From Planctomycetota bacterium (GTDB taxonomy: Bacteria > Planctomycetota > Planctomycetia > Gemmatales > Gemmataceae), in assembly GCA_021781415.1 (NCBI GenBank), contig JAJXWW010000048.1, positions 62,001-126,000 of the forward strand: a stretch of DNA of 64,000 bases. The letters are read 5' to 3'. Below the pieces are notes generated by a model. The model searched no databases and was not told the DNA's origin. It saw only the letters and a list, made by a program, of their open reading frames with translations. A program made the translations under genes and the position numbers. Position 1 is the stretch's first letter; each line of letters starts with the position of its first letter. Positions 1 through 8,537 of the stretch are shown in pieces.

Positions 1-98
1 GAGCCGTCCTCGGATGCCAGAGCGCGGGCGAGAGGAAAGACGGCCTTCGAGCATTCGGAAAAGTCCGTGGCATACAGAATCGTTTTCATGGCGGACAT
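1..98 (-). CDS. Universal stress protein (UspA family), N-terminal fragment cut by the window edge
   Basis: Only the first 32 or so codons are present; the rest lies left of the window. The minus strand reads MSAMKTILYATDFSECSKAV, continuing FPLARALASEDG, which is the typical first strand and helix of a UspA domain (ILYATDFS, then a helix with ALA). UspA proteins bind ATP or act as stress and dormancy factors in the cytoplasm. The start at 98 is preferred over the ATG at 89 because AGGAGG sits 5 nt upstream of it. It lies 130 nt downstream of the PEP synthase gene on the same strand and probably belongs to the same cluster. Confidence 0.8.
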   Translation of the reverse strand, partial: MSAMKTILYATDFSECSKAVFPLARALASEDG

Positions 99-227
99 AG
101 ACGCCTCCTCGATGTATGCGAGTCGTGAACGCAGCGCCGCGCGCTCCGTTCGTGAGTCCGACTCGACGCCGAACCCACGACTCTTCGTGTTGTCGATTGT
201 CGGCCGCGTGCCGACAACCCTTGGCCG

Positions 228-2678
228 TCAAAGAACCTCCTGCAAGGTCGCCGCGTCTTGGGTTCTCACTCGATTCGCTAGATTTTTCTTCTCCATCTCG
301 ACCAAGTCGCGCGTCGTCTTCAGAACGGTATCCGGATTGAGCGAGATACTGTCGATGCCGCACGACACCAAGAATCGCGCGAACTCCGGGTAGTCGCTGG
401 GCGCTTGGCCGCAGATGCCGATCTTGCGACCGCGTGCTTTGACGCGGCGGATCACCTCGGCGATGGATCGCATCACCGCGGGATTGCGTTCGTCGAACAG
501 ATGCGCCACGATCTCCGAATCGCGGTCGAGACCGAGCGTCAATTGCGTCAAATCGTTGGAGCCGATCGAGAAGCCGTCGAAGATCTCGGCGAACTCCTCG
601 GCCAGGATGATGTTTGCCGGGATCTCGCACATCATGTACACTTCCAAGCCGTTGTCGCCTCGGCGCAGCCCAGCTCCAGCCATGACCTCCAACACTTTCT
701 TCCCTTCCTCGACGGTGCGGCAGAACGGAACCATTAGCTTGAGATTCGTCAATCCCATCTCCTCGCGCACCTTCTTCATGGCCCGGCATTCGAGTAAGAA
801 ACCATCCCGGTAGCGGGGATCGTAATAGCGCGACGCGCCGCGGAAGCCGAGCATCGGATTCTCTTCCTTCGGCTCGAAAAACTCGCCGCCCAGCAGACCG
901 GCGTACTCGTTGGTCTTGAAGTCCGAGAGGCGAACGATGACCTCGCGCGGATAGAAAGCAGCAGCGATCTGTCCGACGCCCTCGGCCAATCGATCGACGA
1001 AGTACGACGGACGATCTGGGCTAAAGCGCGTCAATTCGGCGATGCGTTCCTTGGCCGGTCCTTCCGGCAACGCGTCGAAGCGGATCAGCGCCATCGGGTG
1101 GACCTTGATGGCGCTGGAGATGATAAACTCCTCGCGGGCCAAGCCAACGCCATCCGTCGGCAGAAAGGCCAAGCCGAACGCCCGGTCGGGATCGCCGACG
1201 TTGACCAGAATGTGCGTTCGGGGACGAGGTAGACTGCTCAAATCGATGGTCTGCCGGCTGAAGGGCAAGACGCCGGCGTAAACGTAACCCGCCTCGCCCT
1301 GAGCGCAGGAGACGGTCACGGATTGGCCGGTCTGGAGTACGGCGGTGGCAGTCTGCGTACCCACCACGCAGGGCACGCCGATCTCACGGCTCACGATGGC
1401 GGCATGACACGTCCGCCCGCCTCGATTGGTGACAATGGCCGACGCCATTTTCATCGTTGGCTCCCAATCGGGATCGGTCATGTCGGCCACCAACACCTCG
1501 CCCGGTCGGAAGCGGAGCAGTTCGTCCAGATGCTTGACGACGCGCACTTTCCCCGCCCCGATCTTCTCGCCCACACTGCGGCCTTGGAGCAACACGGTTC
1601 CCTGCTTATCCAGGCGAAAAATATCCAACGTCGCTTTGCGCGCCTGGGAGTGGACGGTCTCTGGCCGCGCTTGCAGGATGTACAACTCGCGCGTGCGTCC
1701 GTCGATTCCCCATTCGATGTCCATTGGCGTCGGACGCCCCGCCTTCATCGAGTAATGGTCCTCGATCAGGCATCCCCAGCGAGCCAACGTCAACACTTCG
1801 TCGTCGGTCAAACTTAGACGCGCCCGGTCCTCATTCGCCACGAGTACGCTGCGCGTACTCGGCCCGCCGCCCGTGGCATAAATGAGCTTCTCTTGTTTCT
1901 GTCCCACCGTTCGTTTGAGAATGGCACCGCAGCCTTGTTTCAGGGTCGGCTTGAACACCAGAAACTCGTCGGGATCGACGCGGCCCTTGACCACGCTTTC
2001 GCCCAATCCGTAAGCGCTGTTTATCAGCACCACATCGGGGAATCCACTCTCGGTATCGAGAGTGAACAACACGCCGGCCGCGCCCAGATCGGATCGCACC
2101 ATCTTCTGAATGCCGATCGACAGGGCGACGGCAAAGTGGTCGAACCCCTTGTCCACGCGATACGAGATGGCCCGGTCGGTGAAGAGCGAAGCGATGCACT
2201 GGCGACAAGCGTCGAGAATCGCGCGGTTGCCTCGAACGTTGAGGTACGACTCCTGTTGCCCGGCGAAGCTGGCCCCGGGCAAATCCTCGGCGGTGGCGCT
2301 CGAACGGACGGCGACATCGGCTTCCTCGCCGTACTCCTGGCACAATTCCGCATACGACGCGGTGATTTCATTTTGCAGGTCGTCGGGAAATGGCGTGGCC
2401 AAGATCGCCTCGCGCACGCGCCGTCCGCGCTCCGCGAGGTTGCTCAAATCGTTGGTGTCGAGGTCGCCGAGTATGTCGTGGATGCGGTCGCGCAGTTCGC
2501 CGACGCGCAAAAAGTAGCGGTAGCCGTCGGCGGTGACGGCGAAGCCGTTGGGGATGCGGATGCCCCTCGGCGTCAATTCGCGGTACATCTCGCCCAGCGA
2601 AGCGTTCTTACCCCCCACGAGAGGAATGTCCTCGATACTCAACTCGCGGAACCAGCGGATGAAACGTGGTGCATTCAT
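228..2678 (-). CDS. ppsA: Phosphoenolpyruvate synthase (pyruvate, water dikinase)
   Basis: About 816 residues, normal length for the family. It converts pyruvate and ATP to PEP, AMP and phosphate for gluconeogenesis in the cytoplasm. The N-terminal PEP/pyruvate-binding domain begins at residue 15 (IEDIPLVGGKNASLGEM) and carries RSSATAEDLPGASFAGQQ near residue 125. The swivelling phosphohistidine domain has GGRTCHAAIVSRE, giving catalytic His425. The C-terminal TIM barrel contains GSNDLTQLTLGLDRD and the CGQAPSD motif. The open frame runs on to 3215, but that upstream part is antisense to nothing and only shadows the neighbouring phosphoribosyltransferase; the ATG at 2678 has a GAGG site just upstream and begins the conserved sequence. 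It lies with stress-type genes (Usp, CBS, phosphoribosyltransferase), suggesting a low-energy or starvation role. Confidence 0.95.
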   Translation of the reverse strand: MNAPRFIRWFRELSIEDIPLVGGKNASLGEMYRELTPRGIRIPNGFAVTADGYRYFLRVGELRDRIHDILGDLDTNDLSNLAERGRRVREAILATPFPDDLQNEITASYAELCQEYGEEADVAVRSSATAEDLPGASFAGQQESYLNVRGNRAILDACRQCIASLFTDRAISYRVDKGFDHFAVALSIGIQKMVRSDLGAAGVLFTLDTESGFPDVVLINSAYGLGESVVKGRVDPDEFLVFKPTLKQGCGAILKRTVGQKQEKLIYATGGGPSTRSVLVANEDRARLSLTDDEVLTLARWGCLIEDHYSMKAGRPTPMDIEWGIDGRTRELYILQARPETVHSQARKATLDIFRLDKQGTVLLQGRSVGEKIGAGKVRVVKHLDELLRFRPGEVLVADMTDPDWEPTMKMASAIVTNRGGRTCHAAIVSREIGVPCVVGTQTATAVLQTGQSVTVSCAQGEAGYVYAGVLPFSRQTIDLSSLPRPRTHILVNVGDPDRAFGLAFLPTDGVGLAREEFIISSAIKVHPMALIRFDALPEGPAKERIAELTRFSPDRPSYFVDRLAEGVGQIAAAFYPREVIVRLSDFKTNEYAGLLGGEFFEPKEENPMLGFRGASRYYDPRYRDGFLLECRAMKKVREEMGLTNLKLMVPFCRTVEEGKKVLEVMAGAGLRRGDNGLEVYMMCEIPANIILAEEFAEIFDGFSIGSNDLTQLTLGLDRDSEIVAHLFDERNPAVMRSIAEVIRRVKARGRKIGICGQAPSDYPEFARFLVSCGIDSISLNPDTVLKTTRDLVEMEKKNLANRVRTQDAATLQEVL

Positions 2679-2988
2679 AAGAAACCTCGCATGAATAGGG
2701 CCTTGAAAATCGGTCTCTTTTCGTGCGCTTGTATGTGGGGCAAGTCCAATGCCGCCCGTGCGGAAAGTACCGGATCGACCGCGAATCGTCGGGAAAGGCG
2801 CGAAATAGAGCATCGAATCGATCGAGGAGATATAAGCGATCCATTCTTTTGTTTCCGGATCGCACAGCGCTGCGCCCGATCCGCTCAACTTGAAATGCCG
2901 ATTCGAGGACGTGGTATCCGTTCGTAGGTGCGCAGCCCTCGTTGCAACGGTCGTTCGCCGCGGCAACGAGGGAATAGGCTTGGTCCCG
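2679..2988. other. Intergenic stretch between PEP synthase and phosphoribosyltransferase
   Basis: No convincing gene is seen on either strand; open frames here are extensions of neighbours in wrong frames. It contains the ppsA leader with its GAGG site at the low-coordinate end and a perfect 10-bp hairpin (2936-2972) at the other end. Confidence 0.6.
2936..2972. repeat. Perfect hairpin downstream of the phosphoribosyltransferase gene
   Basis: CCCTCGTTGC at 2936-2945 pairs with GCAACGAGGG at 2963-2972 around a 17-nt loop. It starts 17 nt after the stop of the minus-strand gene at 2989. No T-run follows on that strand, so it could be an RNA stability or processing hairpin rather than a classic terminator. 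Confidence 0.5.
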
Positions 2989-3672
2989 CTAGCGCTTCTC
3001 GGCTTCACCGGCCGCCGCGAGATCGACGCGGTTCTCGGAGCGAGGGTAGAATTGGCGCAGCAGGGCGAGGGCTTCTTCGTCCTCGACCTGCGTGAAGTCT
3101 TCGTAAAATTGTCCGATGGCCCAAAATACTTCCGGGGTGAGCAAGCAAACGACCTCGTCGCACCAGTGGCGAATCTCGTCCAGACGGCTCGGCGAGGCAA
3201 CGGGGACGGCGACAATGACCTCGCGTGGGTTTTGCATCTTGATGTCCTGGAGGGCGGCTATCATGGTGGAACCGGTGGCAATGCCGTCGTCGGTGACAAT
3301 CACCGAGCGTCCGGCGAGCGATGCTTTGGGGCGGACGGCGCGGAACCGTTTCTTCCGTCGCGCGATCTCGGCCATTTGGTAGCGGCGTTCCTCCACCAGA
3401 TACTCCTCCATCAAATCGAGGAACTCTTTTGCGTAGTGATTCAAATAGACACGGCCGTCCTCGGAAATGGCCCCGATGGCCAGTTCCGGCTGTCCGGGCG
3501 CGCGCAGTTTGCGAGACAAAACCGCATCGAGTTCGGCGTGCAACTCTTGAGCCAGCACTGCTCCGACGCTCAATCCGCCGCGCGGTATCGCCAGCACCAG
3601 AGGATCGTGAAAGGGTCGCCCTTTCAGCTTCGCCGCCAGCTTGCGGCCAGCGTCTTCTCGATTGCGAAACAT
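2989..3672 (-). CDS. Phosphoribosyltransferase-family protein
   Basis: About 227 residues. Type I phosphoribosyltransferase fold: the PRPP-binding loop is VIVTDDGIATGSTM near residue 125, with the two acidic residues followed by GIATGST. Members of this subgroup are usually annotated as predicted phosphoribosyltransferases of unknown substrate and are often fused or adjacent to a dienelactone-hydrolase-like domain. Here the hydrolase is the next gene upstream (3698-4354), 25 nt away on the same strand, so the pair probably works together. GGGAGG sits 5 nt before the ATG. The substrate cannot be told from the sequence. Confidence 0.85.
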   Translation of the reverse strand: MFRNREDAGRKLAAKLKGRPFHDPLVLAIPRGGLSVGAVLAQELHAELDAVLSRKLRAPGQPELAIGAISEDGRVYLNHYAKEFLDLMEEYLVEERRYQMAEIARRKKRFRAVRPKASLAGRSVIVTDDGIATGSTMIAALQDIKMQNPREVIVAVPVASPSRLDEIRHWCDEVVCLLTPEVFWAIGQFYEDFTQVEDEEALALLRQFYPRSENRVDLAAAGEAEKR

Positions 3673-3697
3673 GGAAACCTCCCAACCGAAAGTCGGT

Positions 3698-4354
3698 TTA
3701 TTTCACGGTCAGGTAACGAACGAACCATTGTCTGGCCAGACGCGCAACCTCTTCCAGCGTCCCCGGCTCCTCGAAGAGATGCGTCGCGCCGGGAACGACG
3801 ACCATTTCTTTCGGACAGCGCAGCTGGCGATACGCTCGTTCGTTCAACTCGATGACCACAGCGTCGTTGCCGCCGACGATCAACAAGGTCGGCGCGCAAA
3901 CGGCCGGTAAATACGTCTGTGCCAGATCGGGACGACCACCGCGTGAAACCACCGCGCCGACAGCGGACGAATTGCGGGCCGCCGCCACCAAGGCAGCTCC
4001 GGCTCCGGTACTGGCTCCGAAAAAGCCGAGGCGGAGCGCGTGCGTCTCCGAAGCCTCCTTCAAATAATCGGCGGCGGATTGCAAGCGTTCGGCCAACAAT
4101 TCGATGTCGAACACCTTATGCCGATCCTCGGCCTCTTCTTCTTCGAGTAAGTCGAGCAATAAGGTTGCCAATCCGCCTTCTTCCAAGACGCGGGCCACGA
4201 ACCGATTCCTCGGACTGAACCTGCCGCTGCCACTGCCGTGTGCAAACGCAACCACTCCCGCAGCGCCGGGCGGTACGTTCAATATGCCGCTCAAGATTCT
4301 TCGACCGGCGGCGATCTCGACCTCTCGTCCCCTGTTCGTCGTGGTAGCAACCAT
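3698..4354 (-). CDS. Alpha/beta hydrolase of the dienelactone hydrolase-like group
   Basis: About 218 residues. The fold is supported by AFAHGSGSG (oxyanion region, residues 36-44), the nucleophile elbow GASTGAG near residue 115, the strand APTLLIVGGNDAVV before the likely acidic residue, and the catalytic His in GATHLFEEPG near residue 190. Cytoplasmic, with no signal peptide. A strong AGGAGG lies 8 nt before the ATG. It is cotranscribed with the phosphoribosyltransferase, and the two are found fused in other bacteria (family knowledge). The substrate is unknown. Confidence 0.85.
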   Translation of the reverse strand: MVATTTNRGREVEIAAGRRILSGILNVPPGAAGVVAFAHGSGSGRFSPRNRFVARVLEEGGLATLLLDLLEEEEAEDRHKVFDIELLAERLQSAADYLKEASETHALRLGFFGASTGAGAALVAAARNSSAVGAVVSRGGRPDLAQTYLPAVCAPTLLIVGGNDAVVIELNERAYRQLRCPKEMVVVPGATHLFEEPGTLEEVARLARQWFVRYLTVK

Positions 4355-4483
4355 TGCGCATCCTCCTATTTGAAGCCACGATTGCCCGGCGTTTCCTCGA
4401 GCAACCGGATGAATCTTCCCCCATCCATCGGGGACTCCATCGGTTCGAGTCGTTTTGCTCGGCCCGCGCCAGAACGGGATCGA

Positions 4484-4903
4484 CTATCGGACTTCCATTT
4501 CGTGCTTGATCCCCTCGCCGAGGTTGTACAATTCCCTTCCCAAAAACCGTAGCAAGTCGTCCAAGGTCACCATCCCGACCACGCGATCCTGTTTGTCCAC
4601 AATCGGCAAGCGGCGGACTTTACACTCGCGCATATATTGCGTGGCGGCATAGATGCCCGTGTCTTCGGGAATGGCAAGGACGTGGCGACTCATCGTCTTC
4701 TCAACGTGGGTCTGTGGGCTAAAGCCCTTGGCCCCCAATGCCAAAGCCAAATCGCGATCGGTGACAATGCCGACGGGTCGTTGATCTTCGACGACGACGA
4801 CCGTGCCGACGTTGTGTTCTTGCATGAGGCGCGCCACGGTGGTCAGGGTCTCTTGCGGTCCCACGGCGACGGCACCGCGCGTGAAAATGTCGTTGAGTTT
4901 CAT
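4484..4903 (-). CDS. CBS-domain pair protein (stand-alone)
   Basis: About 139 residues, made up of two CBS domains only: GTVVVVEDQRPVGIVTDRDL in the first and VRRLPIVDKQDRVVGMVTLD in the second. Such pairs bind adenosyl ligands (AMP, ATP, SAM or NAD) and act as energy sensors. The start at 4903 is fixed by AAGGAG 6 nt upstream; the longer open frame to 5320 overlaps the aldolase gene and is spurious. It lies between the aldolase and hydrolase genes in the same direction, in a cluster also holding Usp and PEP synthase, a set consistent with stress or energy-limited metabolism. Confidence 0.9.
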   Translation of the reverse strand: MKLNDIFTRGAVAVGPQETLTTVARLMQEHNVGTVVVVEDQRPVGIVTDRDLALALGAKGFSPQTHVEKTMSRHVLAIPEDTGIYAATQYMRECKVRRLPIVDKQDRVVGMVTLDDLLRFLGRELYNLGEGIKHEMEVR

Positions 4904-5016
4904 GGTCTCCTTCCTTTCGGGAGTCTTTGCGTCCGGTGAAGCGATCGACGCGAATCGTCCGAGCCACGTTATTGTCGTCGATTTCACCAGGTCTTCGAAC
5001 CTTTCGGACGCCGGGG

Positions 5017-6057
5017 TCAATGGACGCCGCTCGTCTCCAAGGTCAGCGAGTAGTTGCCTCGGCGCGCGGCTCCGTTGCAGCGCGCTCGGTGAAAGAGAGC
5101 CAGCTGCGCTGCCGTGGGGTCGTCGGCATCGGGACGCCACTTCGCCAACACCGGCTCTTGGAGCGCTCTGCCAAAGGAGAAACTCAATTCCCACGGCTGC
5201 TCGACATTCTGACAGAGTACGTTCAAGGCGTTCAGATGCTCCGTGGCTTGCAGAGGCGACTGACCGCCGGACAAAAAGACGATGCCGGGAACCGCCGCCG
5301 GCACGTTGCGCCTCAGACAACGCAGCGTAGCCTCGGCCACCTCTTCGGCCGTCGCTTTTTCGGGACAGAGCTTGCCCGGCAAAACCATGTTCGGCTTGAG
5401 CAGCGTCCCTTCCAGGAACACCCGATGCTCGCGCAAAGCGTCATAAACGATCTGCAAAGTCGCTTGCGTTGCCTCCTCGCATCGACCGATGGAATGCGCG
5501 CCGTCCATCAGCACCTCCGGCTCGACAATGGGCGTCAAATCCACTTCTTGAGACAGGGCGGCATAGCGCGCCAGCGCCTGAGCGTTCGCTTGCAAACAGG
5601 TCCGAGAAGGCAGCGTCGGATTGACGCCGATGGTAAGAACGGCTCGCCACTTGGCGAAGCGCGCGCCGAGCCTCCGGTATTCTTCGAGGCGGCCGCGCAA
5701 ACCATCGAGTCCCTCGGTGATCTTCTCGCCGGGGAAGCCGGCCAGCGCGACGGTCCCTTTATCCACCTTGATGCCGGGCAAGATGCAATGCTGGGAGAGT
5801 AGTTCCGGCAAAGCGATGCCATCGCGGGATTTTTGGCGAAGGGTCTCGTCGAAGAGAATGACGCCGCTGATGAACTCGTTCAGCCCGGGTGTGGTGAACA
5901 GCGTCTCGCGGTAGCGGCGGCGATTCTCCTCCGTCGAGGAGATACCGACGGCTTTGAAACGCTTTTCGATCGTGGGAAAACTCTCGTCGGCGGCCAAGAT
6001 GCCTTTACCGCTCGCCACCAAGGAGCGAGCGACGGCTTCCAGTTCATTCCGATTCAT
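5017..6057 (-). CDS. Class I fructose-bisphosphate aldolase
   Basis: About 346 residues, typical of the eukaryote-like class I family. It cleaves or forms fructose 1,6-bisphosphate in glycolysis and gluconeogenesis through a Schiff base. GILAADES (residues 19-26), the FAKWR motif (Lys136), VEPEVL (Glu179 and Glu181) and EGTLLKPNM (Schiff-base Lys221) are all present, as is the C-terminal FLSGGQS phosphate loop. It ends without the C-terminal tyrosine known from animal enzymes. Its ATG overlaps the TGA of the upstream ABC ATPase gene (ATGA), implying translational coupling, with AGGTGG just upstream. With PEP synthase in the same cluster it points to gluconeogenic flux. Confidence 0.95.
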   Translation of the reverse strand: MNRNELEAVARSLVASGKGILAADESFPTIEKRFKAVGISSTEENRRRYRETLFTTPGLNEFISGVILFDETLRQKSRDGIALPELLSQHCILPGIKVDKGTVALAGFPGEKITEGLDGLRGRLEEYRRLGARFAKWRAVLTIGVNPTLPSRTCLQANAQALARYAALSQEVDLTPIVEPEVLMDGAHSIGRCEEATQATLQIVYDALREHRVFLEGTLLKPNMVLPGKLCPEKATAEEVAEATLRCLRRNVPAAVPGIVFLSGGQSPLQATEHLNALNVLCQNVEQPWELSFSFGRALQEPVLAKWRPDADDPTAAQLALFHRARCNGAARRGNYSLTLETSGVH

Positions 6058-6854
6058 AACCCACCTGCCTTCGTTAAAAAATGGGGTCTTTTCCCCTCAA
6101 GCCCCTCTCCTCCCGTACTCGAAGCGAGAGGGGAGACAGAGCGGGGTTCACGGTCGAACGAACGGTCCTCTCCCGCGACATCGCTGGCAATGAGTCCGTC
6201 GCGCATCGTAACCACTCGCGCCGCGCGAGATGCGATGGCCGAATCGTGCGTGACCAGTAAAATCGTTTGACCGCGCTGGCGGTTGAGATGCTTCAGTTCG
6301 TCGATGATTTCCGCGCCGGCGCGGGAGTCGAGATTGCCGGTCGGCTCATCCGCCAGGATTACCTCCGGTTGGTTGACCAGAGCGCGGGCGATGGCGACGC
6401 GCTGTTGCTGTCCACCAGAGAGTTGATTGGGCAAATGGGCTGCCCACTCGGTCAATCCGACGAGTTTTAACATCTCCAGCGCGCGCCTGCGCCTTTGTCC
6501 CGCTGGAATGCCGGCGTACAGCAATGGCAGTTCCACGTTGGCCAACGCGCTGTGCCGCCGCAGTAGATTGAATCCCTGGAACACGAAACCGAACTTGGAA
6601 TTGCGCAGATGCGCCAGAGCGTCGCGTTCGAGACGGCTAACATCTTGGCCGTTCAGCCGATAGATTCCCGATGTCGGACGATCGAGACAGCCGAGAATGT
6701 TCATCAACGTCGATTTACCCGAACCGCTCGCCCCGATTATCGCCACGAATTCTCCCGAAGACACCACCAAGGAAACGCCGCGCAGCGCCGGCACTTCGAC
6801 CGTCCCCGCGTCGTAGACCTTTCTCACGTTCTCCAGTTCGATTAGTTCGGACAT
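6054..6854 (-). CDS. ABC transporter ATP-binding protein, MacB/LolD type, with repeat-derived tail
   Basis: About 266 residues. Walker A is GASGSGKST (about residue 39), the signature is [15 protein letters not shown], Walker B is [13 protein letters not shown], and the H-loop is VTHDS. It is the nucleotide-binding subunit of a MacB/LolCDE-like exporter. Its likely partners, a membrane-fusion protein and a permease, lie divergently at 7176-9752. The catalytic domain ends near residue 230; residues from about 236 on are encoded by a palindromic dispersed repeat (6091-6149), giving a low-complexity tail unlikely to matter for catalysis. The start at 6854 has GGAGA 8 nt upstream; longer in-frame extensions run into the divergent promoter region. 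It is coupled by ATGA overlap to the aldolase gene. Confidence 0.92.
   Translation of the reverse strand: MSELIELENVRKVYDAGTVEVPALRGVSLVVSSGEFVAIIGASGSGKSTLMNILGCLDRPTSGIYRLNGQDVSRLERDALAHLRNSKFGFVFQGFNLLRRHSALANVELPLLYAGIPAGQRRRRALEMLKLVGLTEWAAHLPNQLSGGQQQRVAIARALVNQPEVILADEPTGNLDSRAGAEIIDELKHLNRQRGQTILLVTHDSAIASRAARVVTMRDGLIASDVAGEDRSFDREPRSVSPLASSTGGEGLEGKRPHFLTKAGGL
6091..6149. repeat. Copy 1 of the CCCCTCTCC palindromic dispersed repeat, inside a coding region
   Basis: CCCCTCAAGCCCCTCTCC, a short TACTC-containing loop, then GAGAGGGGAGACAGAGCGGGG. The same core palindrome recurs at 18645, 21037, 21129 (inverted) and 58826. Here it is read through as the C-terminal tail of the ABC ATPase. 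Confidence 0.7.
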
Positions 6855-7175
6855 GACACATTCTCCGCTGCAATGCCTCCGTTTCCTTCGGTGCAAGTTT
6901 GATACCAGAGAGAACAGGTTCAAAAATCTCCGCAAACGTGCAAATCGAAAGAGCAACTCCGCGCGCGCGTGCGCTGCCGCGTCGCTTTCGCTCACCTTCT
7001 GTGCGGCAACGCACCCGGATCGCCTTCCATTCCGGTAGCTTGGGAGCGTCGGCGATGGGACGGTTCCTCGACTCGGCGACATTGCCAATGCGCCAACTCG
7101 AATTCCGTGCGCCGCGTCTGAAAGGTGGGCGTCGGCATCGCGTTTGCGACACTGAAGAGAGAGAGGGCTCCACCC
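6855..7175. promoter_or_regulatory. Divergent intergenic region between ABC ATPase and membrane-fusion genes
   Basis: 321 bp without a gene separate the divergent starts at 6854 (minus) and 7176 (plus). It must hold both promoters, but I cannot identify -35/-10 boxes with confidence. An SD-like GAGAGGG lies before 7176. Since both sides encode parts of one exporter, a shared regulator could bind here (inference). Confidence 0.45.
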
Positions 7176-8510
7176 ATGAGAAACCCACGCAAAAAGTCGA
7201 TTCTTGTCGTTTTGTTCCTCCTGCTGGCTTCGGCGAGCGCACTCGTCTGGTTCGTGCGCTTCCGCTCGTCTGGTGTTCGAGAGAGTTACCTGACGGCGAC
7301 GGTCGAATGGGGGGCGATGAGCGAGCTTGTGGGCGCGACCGGCTTATTGCAACCCGTGGAAGCGCTCGCGGTCAGCAGTCAACTCTCGGGCCAAGTAGTC
7401 GAGATCTATCCGGACGAGGAAGTGAATCGAACGGTGCGCGAGGGAGAGCCGCTCTTGAAGCTCGACGACCGGCTGGCTCGTAAAAAACTGGCTCAAGCGG
7501 AAGCGGGAGTACGCTTGGCTGAGGCCGATGTCGCCCGCGCCGAGGCCGCGCATAGCCTGGCCCAAGTCGAGTTCAAACGTGCCGTCGAGTTGCAGCAACA
7601 GGGCTTGGCTTCCCATTGGACGACCGAGTTGGCTCAAGGGCAGATTCGGGCGGCGGAAGCGGCCGTGGCAGCCGCGCGCGCCAAAGTAGCCGAGGCCCAA
7701 ATCGTCCGCGAACAAGCGGAATTGGGACTCGAGTTGACCATCGTTCGCGTCCCCGCTCCGTCCAACGGTACGGTCAAACGGTCTTACGTCATTCTGGAAC
7801 GCAAGGTAGTTCTCGGGCAATTAGTCGCCCCGCCGGAGTCGGCCCAGCTATTCACGTTGGTCGGCGATGTCGGAGCGATGCGCGTCCACGCCCAGGTTGG
7901 CGAAGACGACATCGGCAAGGTTTACGCGGGGCTGCCGGCGACCTTTAGCATCCATACCGATGCCGACGAGGAACATGCGTTTGCCGGCCGCGTGGTCGAG
8001 ATCCGTCCGATGCCCACGCGCCTGCACGGGGCCGTCTTCTACGATGCGATCGTTGAGGTCTCCAATCGACGAAATCCCGTCGCCCAGGAGTGGCTGCTGC
8101 GTCCCGGCATGACGGTGTCCGCAAACATCGTCCGGCGCACGCATCCCGACACTTGGAAATTACCGGCGGCAGCCTTGGACTTCGAGCCGGCAAGGCAAGA
8201 TCAAACGGAAGCCGCCCTTGCCAAGTTGGCCCGAGGCGGCGAACGCTCGCGCGCGGACCAGTGGCGAACGGTGTGGATTCTGGACGCCGAAAGCAAGCCC
8301 TGGCCGATCTTCGTCCGCATCGGCGGCGCGAACGCGGCGGGGGACAAAGGAATTGCCGACGGCCAATACGTTGAGGTTCTGGAATGGGAAGCGGAGTTGC
8401 AACCCAGACCCAATCCGAAGGAGTCGGCGACCTATCCGCGGGTGATTATCGGCAAGCCGCCGTCCAAATCCTCCGGACTCTTCGAGGGACAGCACCTCAA
8501 GATCTTTTAG
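7176..8510 (+). CDS. HlyD/MacA-like membrane-fusion protein
   Basis: About 444 residues. One N-terminal membrane helix (SILVVLFLLLASASALVW, residues 7-24) is followed by the lipoyl-like half motif (QLSGQVVEIYPDEEVNRTV), a long alanine/glutamate-rich coiled coil (residues 105-190), the second half (LTIVRVPAPSNGTVKR) and the beta-barrel (GMTVSANIV). Family role: the periplasmic adaptor of a tripartite exporter. GAGAGGG precedes the ATG at 7176, 9 nt away; an earlier in-frame start at 7125 lacks a site. It is followed after 27 nt by the permease gene, forming a two-gene operon whose ATPase is encoded on the other strand. Confidence 0.92.
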   Translation: MRNPRKKSILVVLFLLLASASALVWFVRFRSSGVRESYLTATVEWGAMSELVGATGLLQPVEALAVSSQLSGQVVEIYPDEEVNRTVREGEPLLKLDDRLARKKLAQAEAGVRLAEADVARAEAAHSLAQVEFKRAVELQQQGLASHWTTELAQGQIRAAEAAVAAARAKVAEAQIVREQAELGLELTIVRVPAPSNGTVKRSYVILERKVVLGQLVAPPESAQLFTLVGDVGAMRVHAQVGEDDIGKVYAGLPATFSIHTDADEEHAFAGRVVEIRPMPTRLHGAVFYDAIVEVSNRRNPVAQEWLLRPGMTVSANIVRRTHPDTWKLPAAALDFEPARQDQTEAALAKLARGGERSRADQWRTVWILDAESKPWPIFVRIGGANAAGDKGIADGQYVEVLEWEAELQPRPNPKESATYPRVIIGKPPSKSSGLFEGQHLKIF

Positions 8511-8537
8511 CCCGTCGAACGGGAATCGAGGGAAGTC

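Noticed and set aside
1893-2927. Long plus-strand frames opposite PEP synthase, and similar frames opposite the cytochrome-like and aldolase genes
   Set aside because: They mirror the codon use of real minus-strand genes and show no motifs or SD sites.
2679-3215. N-terminal extension of PEP synthase to 3215
   Set aside because: The extra residues have no family match and overlap the phosphoribosyltransferase gene; a good SD marks 2678.
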